From Leptolinea sp964420995 (GTDB lineage Bacteria; Chloroflexota; Anaerolineae; Anaerolineales; Anaerolineaceae), in NCBI GenBank assembly GCA_964420995.1, contig CAYQUX010000007.1, positions 92,546 through 156,545 of the forward strand: a stretch of DNA of 64,000 nt, in the 5' to 3' direction. The translations under genes and the position numbers were made by a program. Below are positions 1 through 8,869 of the stretch, piece after piece. The notes beneath the pieces were generated by a model. That model made no database searches and was not told the DNA's origin. It worked only from the letters and a program-made list of their open reading frames with translations. Position 1 is the stretch's first letter. Each line of letters starts with the position of its first letter.

Positions 1-1114
1 TTACAAGCATGGCGGCGATCACATTCAAAGTGAATCCACCCTGGGTATAAAGGCGTGGACCGAGAAACATGCCTGTGGCCATCCCGAGTGAGCTGGCGGC
101 TAAAAAGACAGCCATCAATGTGGCGCGCGCGGGTGGCAATACCTCTGTCATCAAAGGCAGGGAGGCTACCAGGGTAATCTCAAACGAAAGGTAGAAAATA
201 AACAACCAGATCAACGCGCCGGTGACCGATCCATTAATAAAAAAAGGTAACACCGCGGAAAGAATGTTCACCATGAATCCGGCTGTGATGGTACGGCGTT
301 TACCAAACCGGTCGACAAAGGCGCCCACAATGCCTTCACCAGCCAGTTCCGCGAACCCGATAACCGTGGCAGCCGCGCCGATGGCCGCGATCTTCATCTC
401 AAAGGCCTCTTCCATCCAGACCCCGTAGATCACGCTGATCAGGTTATTCCCCATGATCACCAGGAATCCCATTAACAACCCGAACATGGCGGCCGGGGTT
501 TTCAAGATCAACATAAACCGGGATTTTCCGGCGTCATCTTCAACCAGTTTAACGGGGGGAAGGGCGGGGACCAGCAAGACTACCGCGGCAATGGAAAGCA
601 CACCCAGAATGAACAGCCATAAAAATGGTGATTGCCATCCGGCGCGGGTGATCAGTACTCCAATGAGTGGAACGCCGATGATGAACGCGCCTGCCCAGCT
701 AACCTCCAGGATGGAAAGGGTTAATCCCCGTTTTTCATAAGGGACTTTGTCGCCCACATACGCCTGAACGGCGGGAACAAAAATGTTATTGCCAAGGCTG
801 GCCAACAGCAGCGCGATCAAAAACGCTGTGTATGCCGGCCAGATCAACATCAAACCCACCCCAAGCGTGTAAATGGTCAACCCCAGCAGCATACCTGCCT
901 TGCGGCCGCGGCGATCGGCGATTTCGGCCAGAAATGGACCTACCGCGCTGGCTGCCATGGACGCGGAAACCGCCGTGGCCATGGCGGTCATATCCGAGCC
1001 CACGCCCCTGGCAAACACCAGCAGAAACGGACCAACCATTCGGATACTAGCGTTGGTGGCTGTTCGAATTACCAGAAAGACAAACACCTGAAAAGAGAAG
1101 CTTTTTTCCCGCAT
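1..1114 (-). CDS. MFS transporter, truncated by window edge
   Basis: The reading frame is open from an ATG at 1114 to the window edge, giving 371 residues with no stop; the C-terminus lies outside. My translation shows about ten hydrophobic membrane segments. The loop between helices 2 and 3 carries the MFS signature region (AEIADRRGRKAG, near residue 65), and a second basic loop, VDRFGKRR, follows the halfway point. This is a 12-helix secondary transporter, most likely a drug or metabolite exporter; the substrate cannot be told. An AAGG lies just upstream of the start. The Rrf2 regulator gene lies 178 bp upstream on the same strand, so co-regulation is possible but not shown. Confidence 0.85.
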   Translation of the reverse strand, partial: MREKSFSFQVFVFLVIRTATNASIRMVGPFLLVFARGVGSDMTAMATAVSASMAASAVGPFLAEIADRRGRKAGMLLGLTIYTLGVGLMLIWPAYTAFLIALLLASLGNNIFVPAVQAYVGDKVPYEKRGLTLSILEVSWAGAFIIGVPLIGVLITRAGWQSPFLWLFILGVLSIAAVVLLVPALPPVKLVEDDAGKSRFMLILKTPAAMFGLLMGFLVIMGNNLISVIYGVWMEEAFEMKIAAIGAAATVIGFAELAGEGIVGAFVDRFGKRRTITAGFMVNILSAVLPFFINGSVTGALIWLFIFYLSFEITLVASLPLMTEVLPPARATLMAVFLAASSLGMATGMFLGPRLYTQGGFTLNVIAAMLV

Positions 1115-1292
1115 ATTAACCTTAATGGAATGATGGCGCCGATAATAAGGTGAAAAATATTAAGCCATCATAGAGATAATTCCCAACAGATGGAATGTGA
1201 GTGTATGATAATACTACCCAACTAAAAAAATGTTCGGGTTTGAGCGAATTGCCTGAGATTTGATGGGTTATGGTTGGGTGGGGAGAAAGAAC

Positions 1293-1703
1293 CTATAAAG
1301 CCGTGGTCTTGACCAACGTGGCAAAAGTAGTCTTCTTGAGCCTATTCACCAAATCTATTTGAGCCTCACACCATATGGAATGGATGGGGCAATCGGGACC
1401 GTTGGGGCATACCGACGGGTTCAGGGTGCATTCATTCAGCGAGATGGGTCCATCTATGGCTTCCACAACGTCAAGAATGGATACTTTTTCTGGCGCAACA
1501 GCCAATGAAACACCCCCCCGGGCCCCGCGCGATGTGTGAATCAGTCCGGCAATGGATAACTGCGATATGATTTTGGCGAGAAAGGATGGTGGAATGGACT
1601 GCTCATCGGCGATCTGGCTGGTAGCTGCGCGCTGATTGGGAGGAAGTTGGGCCAGAAAAAGCATGGCCCGTAGCGCATAGTCTGCTTGTTTTGTGATCTG
1701 CAT
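1293..1703 (-). CDS. Rrf2 family regulator, probably Fe-S binding
   Basis: This 136-residue protein has the standard Rrf2 length. The N-terminal winged helix-turn-helix (MQITKQADYALRAMLFLAQL, then QIADEQSIPPSFLAKIISQL) and the wing (RGARGGVSLA) are clear. Cys92, Cys99 and Cys105 plus His108 lie in the segment that holds the [2Fe-2S] or [4Fe-4S] ligands in IscR and NsrR, and Cys112 follows, so an iron-sulfur or nitrosative/redox sensor is likely. Spacing resembles but does not equal that of IscR, so the exact type is open. The gene is divergent from mscL. The MFS gene lies downstream on the same strand and is a plausible target. Confidence 0.88.
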   Translation of the reverse strand: MQITKQADYALRAMLFLAQLPPNQRAATSQIADEQSIPPSFLAKIISQLSIAGLIHTSRGARGGVSLAVAPEKVSILDVVEAIDGPISLNECTLNPSVCPNGPDCPIHSIWCEAQIDLVNRLKKTTFATLVKTTAL

Positions 1704-1710
1704 GGCACCT

Positions 1711-1770
1711 CAAATTATGATTATCAGATAAAAATACTCCAATTGAAGTTTAACGGTGAACCATAATTTG
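1711..1770. promoter_or_regulatory. Inverted repeat upstream of the Rrf2 gene
   Basis: CAAATTATG at 1711-1719 and CATAATTTG at 1762-1770 are perfect 9-bp inverted copies separated by 42 bp, between the Rrf2 gene and mscL. One copy abuts the Rrf2 ribosome-binding region. They may be two operator half-sites for Rrf2 autoregulation; this is inference only. Confidence 0.35.
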
Positions 1771-1882
1771 AACAAGTGATTTCCATCATCGCTTTGGATG
1801 ACATTATTCGAAGGAAATGCGGACAGGGGTTTTATTAACGGTATAAATCTCTATAATGAGTATAAAAATGGAGGAGGGCGGT

Positions 1883-2311
1883 ATGATCAAAGAATTCAAG
1901 CAATTCATCATGCGGGGAAATGTTCTTGATCTGGCGGTGGGCATTATCATTGGCGGCGCGTTTGGCAAGATCGTTTCGTCCCTTGTGGATGACATCATCA
2001 TGCCTCCCATCGGGCTGTTGCTGGGAAAGGTGGATTTCACCAACCTGTTCCTGTCTCTGGATGGAAAAATGTACGCCTCTCTGACCGCGGCGAAAGATGC
2101 CGGCGCGCCTACCTGGAACTATGGACTCTTCATTAACACCCTCATTAATTTCCTGATCGTGGCGTTTGCCATCTTCCTGTTGATCAAACAGGTCAACCGT
2201 TTCCAGAAGCCGGAGCCGGAAAAGGCCCCGGATACCAAAGATTGCCCGTATTGCCATACGGCTATTCCTATTAATGCCACACGCTGCCCGCACTGCACGT
2301 CACAACTTTAA
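1883..2311 (+). CDS. mscL: Large-conductance mechanosensitive channel with C-terminal zinc ribbon
   Basis: MscL forms a homopentameric membrane pore that opens under hypo-osmotic tension. The 142-residue protein starts at the ATG at 1883, chosen because GGAGGAGGG sits just upstream; an in-frame start at 1856 has no such site. The MscL signature (FIMRGNVLDLAVGIIIGGAF) and both membrane helices (about residues 12-40 and 75-95) are present. Instead of the usual C-terminal helix alone, the protein ends in a CPYC-x10-CPHC zinc ribbon. A TATAAT at 1852-1857 is a likely -10 element. The fused ribbon may bind metal or a partner; its role is unknown. Confidence 0.93.
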   Translation: MIKEFKQFIMRGNVLDLAVGIIIGGAFGKIVSSLVDDIIMPPIGLLLGKVDFTNLFLSLDGKMYASLTAAKDAGAPTWNYGLFINTLINFLIVAFAIFLLIKQVNRFQKPEPEKAPDTKDCPYCHTAIPINATRCPHCTSQL

Positions 2312-2380
2312 AACCTGGCTGCACCCTGGCGGGTGAAAAAACCGTATACGGGGTAGTTCATCGCACAAAGGAGAGATTTC

Positions 2381-2710
2381 ATGAACGACCTTTGGGTCAC
2401 CACGGCATTTGGTTTTGAAGGCTATAAAGTTACCCGCCACCTGGGCGTGGTGAGAGGCATCACAGTGCGTTCGCGCAGTATGCTGGGAAACATTGCCGGC
2501 AGCATTCAGACGATTTTTGGCGGCAACATCAGCATTTACACGGAACTCTGCGAACACGCGCGATCTGAAGCCTTTGACCTGATGGTTCAGCACGCCAGGG
2601 CGATGGGAGCCAACGCCATCATCGGCATGCGCTACGACGCCAATGATGTGATGGAGGGGGTAACCGAAGTGCTGGCTTATGGAACGGCTGTGATCATAGA
2701 GAACGCCTGA
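2381..2710 (+). CDS. YbjQ / UPF0145 family protein
   Basis: The 109-residue protein matches the YbjQ (UPF0145, 'heavy-metal-binding domain') family in length and pattern: an N-terminal TT-x-F-G-Y-x-V strand, VRGITVRSRSMLGNIAGSI in the middle, then a long helix, ARSEAFDLMVQHARAMGANA, and the closing strand VTEVLAYGTAVII. Members form pentameric or larger rings; the biochemical role is not established. AAGGAGAG precedes the ATG. It lies 69 bp after mscL and may be transcribed with it. Confidence 0.85.
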   Translation: MNDLWVTTAFGFEGYKVTRHLGVVRGITVRSRSMLGNIAGSIQTIFGGNISIYTELCEHARSEAFDLMVQHARAMGANAIIGMRYDANDVMEGVTEVLAYGTAVIIENA

Positions 2711-2898
2711 TTGAATCAACCTGGTCCCCGCACAGTATTATGTCAGGTGCCACAGGCTGCTTGCCCGGCTTCATCAGGCCGACGGTTGACCTGATTTGAG
2801 GTAGAATCGGGGCGTACTTACCGGTTTAGCCAACTTTTTGTGATTATCCTGTGGAGCGGCTGGCCTGCTCCTTTTTTTATAAGGAGTCTGGTTTTGTG

Positions 2899-3732
2899 AT
2901 GAACAAGGGACGCAAACAAATCTTATTAACCAATGATGACAGCATTAAATCGCCCGGGCTGTGGGCGGCCGCGGAGTCGCTTTCCACCCTGGGTTTTGTG
3001 ACCATCGTCGCCCCCCGCGAGCAGGCCAGCGGCATGGGGCGCAGCATGCCATCCACCTCGGATGGGAAGATCACCACCACCGAACTGCATATTGGCGAAC
3101 AGGTGTGGGAGGTGTATGCCGTGGGCGGCACACCCACTCAGACGGTGCAGCATGCCATCCTGGAGATCATGCCGGTCAAGCCCGACCTGGTGGTTTCGGG
3201 GATCAACTATGGGGAGAACCTGGCGTCTGACCTGACCTCATCCGGCACGTTTGGCGCCGCGCTGGAAGCCGCCTCGATGGGTATTCCCGCCCTGGCTGCC
3301 AGCCTGCAATTAAAGAACGTGGTGGAAGATTACCTCAGCCATTCGACTGATTTTGATTTTTCCGCCGCTGCGCACTTTACGCGGCTTGTGGCGAATTTTA
3401 TGTTGAATTCCCCGCTGCCAGACGATGTTGACCTGATGAATTTGTGCGTGCCGCATGACGCGACCGTGAATTCACCGATCCACATGACACGCCAGTCCAG
3501 GCAGCGTTATTTCATTCCATTTTCGAACCGTAAAGGTGATTGGGACGAGAGCGGCGCGCTGGCGGCTTTCACGACAGTTTCAGAAGAAAAAATGGTTCCC
3601 GGGACGGATGTGTACACGTTGATCAAAGAAAAGGCGGTATCCGTCACCCCGCTCAGCCTGGATATGACTGCGCGGGTTTCATTACCCGAACTTGAAAAGG
3701 AATTCTGCAAGTCGGCTGACTGCCTGGATTGA
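2899..3732 (+). CDS. surE: 5'/3'-nucleotidase SurE
   Basis: SurE is a metal-dependent phosphatase that removes phosphate from nucleoside 5'- and 3'-monophosphates, linked to stationary-phase survival. The N-terminal ILLTNDDSIKSPGL motif holds the metal-binding Asp pair, and PDLVVSGINYGENLASDLTSSGT gives the second family block; NYGEN usually reads NxGxN. Length is about 277 residues, within the family range. A GTG at 2896 and an ATG at 2899 are both possible starts, with AAGGAG at 2881-2886; the ATG is reported. The gene is convergent with ychF and ends at a bidirectional terminator. Confidence 0.92.
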   Translation: MNKGRKQILLTNDDSIKSPGLWAAAESLSTLGFVTIVAPREQASGMGRSMPSTSDGKITTTELHIGEQVWEVYAVGGTPTQTVQHAILEIMPVKPDLVVSGINYGENLASDLTSSGTFGAALEAASMGIPALAASLQLKNVVEDYLSHSTDFDFSAAAHFTRLVANFMLNSPLPDDVDLMNLCVPHDATVNSPIHMTRQSRQRYFIPFSNRKGDWDESGALAAFTTVSEEKMVPGTDVYTLIKEKAVSVTPLSLDMTARVSLPELEKEFCKSADCLD

Positions 3733-3754
3733 ATGGCTCTGATATAAAAACCAA

Positions 3755-3784
3755 AAAACAGCGCCCAAACGGGAGCGCTGTTTT
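3755..3784. terminator. Bidirectional terminator between surE and ychF
   Basis: AAAACAGCGC (3755-3764) and GCGCTGTTTT (3775-3784) form a 10-bp perfect stem with a 10-nt loop. T-rich ends on both strands suit termination of both convergent genes. Confidence 0.85.
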
Positions 3785-3811
3785 AGTTAGTCATCTGTTG
3801 CGCAGACCTGC

Positions 3812-4879
3812 CTAAATATTAAACCGGATATTCAGAATATCCCCATCCAGCACGATATATTCCTTGCCTTCCAGCCGCAGGCGGCCTTTGGCTTTGGCTT
3901 CGTTCATGCCGCCCAGTGCCATCAAATCGTCATACGACACCACCTCGGCGCGGATGAAACCCTTCTGCAGGTCGGTGTGGATCTCTCCGGCGGCTTCGGG
4001 GGCGGTCGCGCCGCGGCGGGTCGTCCAAGCGCGGACTTCGTCGGGGCCGACCGTGAAGAAGGACTGCAACCCGAGCAGGTCATACGACAGGCGGATCATG
4101 CGGTTCAGGCTGGGTTCAGTGATGCCGTATTCCTGCAGGAACATTTCGGCTTCATCCGGCGGGAGCTGGGCGATATCCATCTCCAGTTTGGCCTGCAGCG
4201 CCACCACCTGACTGTGCGCGTGGGTATAGGTGACGGCAGGTTCCTTCTGCCCCTCGGAAAGGTTCATTACCACCAGCACCGGCTTGCGGCTGAGGAAGCC
4301 GAAACCGGCCAGCATTTTCTCTTCTTCCGCGGTGAGGGTCAGGTCGCGCAGAAGTTTGTCCTGTGACAGGTGCTCATGGAAACGGGTGAACAGTTCGTGC
4401 TCACGTTCGATGACCGCCTTGTCACGCCCGGCGCCCTTCTTTTTCTCTTCGACCAGCTTTTCCAGACGGCGCTCGACGGCGATCAGGTCGTTGAGGAGGA
4501 ATTCGGAGTCCATGGCGGCCAGGTCGCGCAGCGCGTCGACGGAACCGTTGGGGTGCGGCACGTTCTCGTCTTCAAAGCAGCGCACCACGTGGATGAAACC
4601 GTCCATCTGGGTGAGGTTGTTGAGCAGGGTGCCCGAAATGCCGCTCTTGCCGGCGCTGCCGTCCAGCCCGGCGATGTCGGCGTAGGTCACCTTGGCATAG
4701 ATGGTCTTTTTGGGCTGGAACATGGCCGAGAGTTTATCCACCCGGCTGTCGGGCACGTCGACCACGGCTGTGTGCACTTCTATCTTGCCGGTGATGCCGG
4801 TGGGCTGGGTGGCGCGGGTGAGGGCGTTAAAGAGGGTGGTTTTACCGCTCTGGGGAAGTCCGATAATTCCAAGTTTCAT
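3812..4879 (-). CDS. ychF: Redox-regulated ATPase YchF (Obg family)
   Basis: YchF is an Obg-type P-loop protein that hydrolyses ATP and binds ribosomes. At 355 residues it matches the family. Residues 1-20 hold the P-loop (LPQSGKTTLFNALT), then a Walker B/switch region (VTYADIAGLDGSAGKSG). The G4 motif reads NLSE rather than NKxD, the change known to shift specificity to ATP in YchF. A coiled-coil insertion (about 130-200) and a C-terminal TGS domain (about 270-355, ending LDGDILNIRFNI) complete it. The start is certain from the P-loop position. It is divergent from tRNA-Leu, whose promoter occupies the upstream region. Confidence 0.96.
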   Translation of the reverse strand: MKLGIIGLPQSGKTTLFNALTRATQPTGITGKIEVHTAVVDVPDSRVDKLSAMFQPKKTIYAKVTYADIAGLDGSAGKSGISGTLLNNLTQMDGFIHVVRCFEDENVPHPNGSVDALRDLAAMDSEFLLNDLIAVERRLEKLVEEKKKGAGRDKAVIEREHELFTRFHEHLSQDKLLRDLTLTAEEEKMLAGFGFLSRKPVLVVMNLSEGQKEPAVTYTHAHSQVVALQAKLEMDIAQLPPDEAEMFLQEYGITEPSLNRMIRLSYDLLGLQSFFTVGPDEVRAWTTRRGATAPEAAGEIHTDLQKGFIRAEVVSYDDLMALGGMNEAKAKGRLRLEGKEYIVLDGDILNIRFNI

Positions 4880-4893
4880 GGGTTCTAGAATCC

Positions 4894-4922
4894 TTGACCG
4901 AGTGATGATGTTCCGATATACT
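4894..4922 (+). promoter_or_regulatory. Sigma-70-type promoter of tRNA-Leu
   Basis: TTGACC (4894-4899) and TATACT (4917-4922) are separated by exactly 17 bp, and the tRNA begins 11 bp after the -10 box. This is a strong match to a housekeeping promoter. Confidence 0.8.
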
Positions 4923-4932
4923 CAATGTGCTC

Positions 4933-5017
4933 GCCGGAGTGGCGGAATTGGCAGACGCGCACGACTCAAAATCGTGTACCGTAAGGTATGTGGGTTCGAT
5001 TCCCACCTTCGGCACCA
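4933..5017 (+). tRNA. tRNA-Leu(CAA)
   Basis: An 85-nt class II tRNA. The acceptor arm GCCGGAG pairs with CTTCGGC, with one G-U pair. The D-arm region reads TGGCGGAATTGGCAGACGCG. The anticodon stem CACGA/TCGTG encloses the loop CTCAAAA, giving anticodon CAA (Leu, UUG codon). A variable arm follows (TACCGTAAGGTA), then a T-arm with GGTTCGATTCC. Discriminator A and an encoded CCA end it at 5017. The long variable arm and the A discriminator both agree with leucine. Confidence 0.96.
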
Positions 5018-5027
5018 AAATTATAAC

Positions 5028-5055
5028 ATGCGCCCCGATTGGTTCGGGGCGCATG
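5028..5055 (+). terminator. Hairpin after tRNA-Leu
   Basis: CATGCGCCCCGA (5028-5039) and TCGGGGCGCATG (5044-5055) are perfect 12-bp arms with a 4-nt loop. The downstream T-tract is weak. It probably ends the tRNA transcript and may also serve the convergent lipoprotein gene. Confidence 0.75.
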
Positions 5056-5082
5056 TAAATGATTAAGTGGTTTTCTGGACAA

Positions 5083-6255
5083 TTACTTGTTTAAATATTC
5101 CATTTCTTCGCCAATCCCCCAAAAGTTATTATTCTGTCCTATTATTTCACCATTTATATCAAGTAATATAAGCGTTCCTGTTCTTTGGTCTGCGACAAGA
5201 ATCCGATCATTTTTTGGCGAGATTTTTATTATGTTGATTTCTTTTACCTGGAGATCGGTTGTTTTAAGAATTGAACCAAAGCTAGAGAGATTCATTAAAT
5301 TGATTTGGTAAAAACTTTTAAGATAATTTTTTGGGAGATTTGGCCATGAACCACATCCAAATGCAATAAGAGTATCATTTCCATTATTTGATGCGTCCAT
5401 TGAACATGATTCAAATTCTCCATTATTGACTGGCATGGATTGTAGTACTTTTTTTTCACAGACATCGGTTATATCAATCTGATATTGTTTGTATTTTTCT
5501 ACCAATACAATTACTCTATTGCCATTGTTGAAAGACGCAACATCTTCAATCACGTTAATATTTTGATCGTCATAATTAAAACTGCATAATTTTTTACCTT
5601 CAGTATTCCAAATTTCTAACTGATTTGGTCGTGAAGTTACAACCCTATTGTCTACTAATTGATCTGAATAACGAAACGCAGATTCGAGTTCCTCATTGCC
5701 AGTTATTTCCTTGTTACTTCCAAGAGAAAAAATTTGATAATTACCTGACCCATCTATACTTAAAACATGTTCGCCATCAGGAAATAGTTCAAACATTGCT
5801 AGTTTTTGACCCGAAGGTTTCTTTTCCAATAGGTTTCCATCGGTTGTATTTGATATTATGTAAAAATTTTCTCCATCTAATCCGATTTCACTCGTGAGAA
5901 TTTTCGCCCCATTTTCAATGAATCTTGCGTTGCTTGGAGTACTCGAAGAATCAGAATACCAGACAAATGATAGATCTTTGGCTGAATACAAACTAAATCC
6001 CCAAGAACTGGCTACAACAATCATTGAACCATCAGGAGAAAAAGCGATATCGCGAATTGATCCTATTCTATTTTCATTCTGTGAGAAAACTGATGAATCA
6101 AGCAGATTTTTAGATTTAAATGTACTTACTGATGATTCACGAGGTAAAAATTTTTTTACTGTCAATTGATTCTCGTTTGTCATCCTTTGGAAATTACAAC
6201 CTATTATGGAAAATGAAAAAAGTAGTAAAACAAATAGATTTGAATAAGACTTCAT
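5083..6255 (-). CDS. Predicted lipoprotein with beta-propeller-like repeats
   Basis: I do not recognise a specific family. The 390-residue protein opens with a lipoprotein signal peptide (LLLFSFSIIGC, lipid Cys at about residue 20). It continues with irregular repeats such as IRDIAFSPDGSMIVVASSWG and IIKISPKNDRILVADQRTG, which read like WD40/YVTN beta-propeller blades. It should be anchored outside the cytoplasmic membrane. The DNA is markedly AT-rich compared with ychF upstream, suggesting recent acquisition or relaxed composition. It lies downstream of the larger secreted protein on the same strand. The ligand is unknown. Confidence 0.7.
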   Translation of the reverse strand: MKSYSNLFVLLLFSFSIIGCNFQRMTNENQLTVKKFLPRESSVSTFKSKNLLDSSVFSQNENRIGSIRDIAFSPDGSMIVVASSWGFSLYSAKDLSFVWYSDSSSTPSNARFIENGAKILTSEIGLDGENFYIISNTTDGNLLEKKPSGQKLAMFELFPDGEHVLSIDGSGNYQIFSLGSNKEITGNEELESAFRYSDQLVDNRVVTSRPNQLEIWNTEGKKLCSFNYDDQNINVIEDVASFNNGNRVIVLVEKYKQYQIDITDVCEKKVLQSMPVNNGEFESCSMDASNNGNDTLIAFGCGSWPNLPKNYLKSFYQINLMNLSSFGSILKTTDLQVKEINIIKISPKNDRILVADQRTGTLILLDINGEIIGQNNNFWGIGEEMEYLNK

Positions 6256-6422
6256 CGTATGCTTCCCTCATTAAACACAGAAAATTCTATTGGAATCTCA
6301 ATAACTCCAATTTCATTTGATAAGACCATTGAACAACTTCTTTATAATAATATGATCCATGATTTTTTACCTGCCTCCATTTCGTGAAAAATCAAAAAGC
6401 TTCGAATTGCATTTATTTGGTT

Positions 6423-8804
6423 TTACCTAAGTTCAACTGTTTCAAGCCCAGTTTCAGCGTCATATTGAATGAAAAAACTCTTATTTATAAGATAGCCTTC
6501 TGATTGACATGTTTGTAAATCATTGTTATAGAAGTCCATAATATAATCTTTATAATTTTGTTCAATTTTCTTGTTTTCCATTATTTCTTTATACTCATTT
6601 ATTGACATACTATCTTGATTTTTATCTCTATAAATTGCATCTTCAATTGCATATCCCCTCACCTCAAACATGAACGATTCCTGAACCCTAATTGGTAGTA
6701 ACTCGCATCTTTCTTTTTTTGAATATTTTCTATACTTTTGATCAAAATAACTATTATCAATGAAGTGCTGAATTTCATGTCCTAAAATCGCAGCCCCTTT
6801 TTTCTTATCAAAGAAATTCAATGTTTGGAAATATCTATTTGAATTGATCTTTAATTGAAGTAATTCATATATTGATTTCCCACCAAATAGATTTAATGAT
6901 GGATCAGTGGTAACAGATACTACTGTCTGAAAATTCTTGTCTGGAAATATAAAATCACAGATATTGAATGATACTTTATTGTCTAAGGCTTGTTGGATTA
7001 ATCTTGGCCAAAAAACCGATTCCATCAAAGCGGTGAGGTCATCTTGGAGAATTTGGGAATCTTTATCACAGCGCATCATAGACAAATCGTAAAAATAACT
7101 ACTTTTAGGTTCTGAACCAAAGAAATAGTAATAATCATCCGGTTTTGTTGGTAGAACTATTGGATTATTCTCTATAATTTCCTGTGGTGTTGGTGTGGCC
7201 TTTTTTGTTATTTTTTCACAATACCAGCTATTGGGATTTTGCTCATTCTGAATGACAGCTTTCCCAAATTCTTCGCCGTTCGTAAATTTACAGGCGTCAT
7301 CAAAATTTACAAACGTCAAATCATCCGTTCTTTGACAAACCCAACTGCGCGCATTGTCTTTATCATTGGCATACGCGCCGGTATACCCTCTGGATTGGCA
7401 ATAACCCAGAATATCCATGGATCGTTTTTCACCGGTCGTATCTTCACCGGGTCTATCCCCGGTTTGGATAGAATTAGCGACCTCGATCAACACAAAGACC
7501 CTGTTTTTAAGTTGGTTCTTTTTGGGGTCAATGATTCCCCAGTAGGATTTATATGTACCCGGCTCAGTGGGGGCGTGCAACTCAAGGGAGATATCAATCG
7601 TCTCCCCCGGGCTCACCGTTCCGGGTATATTATTGACTTTCCCCTCCATTTTTTCTCCGCCCAGGCTGGTGAAGAAATAATTCTTATTCCAGACACAGTT
7701 TCCATCATTCTTGATGCGCCAGGATTTGACAAACACCTGTCCGGGAAGGACTTTCGTCCCATCCGGAATGGTCAGGTCTTTTTCCAGGGTCATATGGTCG
7801 CCCGTGCAGCTTGCGGCTGGCGCCGGCTCAACTTTTCCCAGGGTAACATTTACACACTTGCTGGCGGCTTTTGACCAGTCGGATTTAACCACCAGAAAAC
7901 AAACGCGGTGGGTGCCATTGGCATAGCCGCTGGTATTCCAGGTGGTTTCGAGTGTGGGCGCGCCCAGTTCGCCTTTGGCTTCGCCATCCACGGTAAATTT
8001 AACGGCTTTAGGTCCACCGTCACAATCACCGGTTCCCCTTAGTTGAATCGTATCTCCCGGGTTGGCGGATTGTGGATTGACAGACAGGCTTTTCACCACG
8101 CAATTGTCCCCGCCTTCCGGTTCGGGTTCAGGTTCCTTCTCGTCCGGATAGACCGGCGGCAGACCGGGATCGGTGCCCACAAAGATGGTTCCGCATTTGC
8201 TGACGGCTTTTTCCCATCCACCCTCCCCATGAGCGACAAAACAAACGGTGTAAGTTTCCTTCCCCCATTCACCTGTACGGAATTGATAGGATAGGTCAGT
8301 GGATCCCAGTTCAGCCACGATCTTGCCTTCCACCGTATAACGGGTGGTTCCGCAGGTGCTCCTTCCATCAAAATTGATTTCATCCCCCACGGTATATACA
8401 TTCTTGCGCGGAGAATAGGAAAAGGATGTGATCTGGCATTGCGGCTGGTTTTCCTTGACAGTGATCTTAACACAGCGACGGTCCGCGTTTTCCCACCCGC
8501 CTTCGCCTTCGGCCACGAAACACACACTATGTTCCCCGGCCCCAAACTCGGCGGTGTTCATGTTCATGGATTGGCTGGTGGAGCCAATCTCTGACTTGGG
8601 CTCCTGGTCGATCTCAAAGCGTACCGTTCCGCAGGTGCTTTTCCCTTCCAGGGCAATGACATCACCGAGGTTATAAACCGGATCACTTGGTGAGAGGGTG
8701 AAACTGGTTATATTGCAGCCGGGATTTCCAGCCTGTACTCCGATGGTTGGAAACCAGATAGCTGCACCGATCAAAAAAATGAGTGCAAAAAAGACGCGTT
8801 TCAT
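6423..8804 (-). CDS. Secreted multidomain protein: Ig-like repeats plus HExxH domain
   Basis: The 793-residue protein starts at the ATG at 8804, which has AGGAGGG just upstream, and begins with a signal peptide ending at about VQAG. Three related beta-sandwich repeats follow (about residues 30-115, 125-215 and 235-330), each with a STCGT- or GDCDG-like block and an EL/EIGS-like turn. Then comes an NBR1-type Ig-like domain (about 335-445; KSWRIKNDGNCVWNKNY). After a linker, the C-terminal third contains GHEIQHFIDN, an HExxH zinc-protease-like motif, but the third ligand is uncertain and I cannot name a peptidase family. GC content drops sharply at about 7240: the repeats are GC-rich and the C-terminal domain is AT-rich. 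Confidence 0.75.
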   Translation of the reverse strand: MKRVFFALIFLIGAAIWFPTIGVQAGNPGCNITSFTLSPSDPVYNLGDVIALEGKSTCGTVRFEIDQEPKSEIGSTSQSMNMNTAEFGAGEHSVCFVAEGEGGWENADRRCVKITVKENQPQCQITSFSYSPRKNVYTVGDEINFDGRSTCGTTRYTVEGKIVAELGSTDLSYQFRTGEWGKETYTVCFVAHGEGGWEKAVSKCGTIFVGTDPGLPPVYPDEKEPEPEPEGGDNCVVKSLSVNPQSANPGDTIQLRGTGDCDGGPKAVKFTVDGEAKGELGAPTLETTWNTSGYANGTHRVCFLVVKSDWSKAASKCVNVTLGKVEPAPAASCTGDHMTLEKDLTIPDGTKVLPGQVFVKSWRIKNDGNCVWNKNYFFTSLGGEKMEGKVNNIPGTVSPGETIDISLELHAPTEPGTYKSYWGIIDPKKNQLKNRVFVLIEVANSIQTGDRPGEDTTGEKRSMDILGYCQSRGYTGAYANDKDNARSWVCQRTDDLTFVNFDDACKFTNGEEFGKAVIQNEQNPNSWYCEKITKKATPTPQEIIENNPIVLPTKPDDYYYFFGSEPKSSYFYDLSMMRCDKDSQILQDDLTALMESVFWPRLIQQALDNKVSFNICDFIFPDKNFQTVVSVTTDPSLNLFGGKSIYELLQLKINSNRYFQTLNFFDKKKGAAILGHEIQHFIDNSYFDQKYRKYSKKERCELLPIRVQESFMFEVRGYAIEDAIYRDKNQDSMSINEYKEIMENKKIEQNYKDYIMDFYNNDLQTCQSEGYLINKSFFIQYDAETGLETVELR

Positions 8805-8869
8805 CAAACCCTCCTGCGTTGTTTTTTTATAGAGTTTTGTAATCGCAATAATTATTTTATTACAATATT

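Noticed and set aside
2786..2807. TTGACC and TAGAAT ahead of surE as a promoter
   Set aside because: The spacing is only 10 bp, too short for a sigma-70 promoter.
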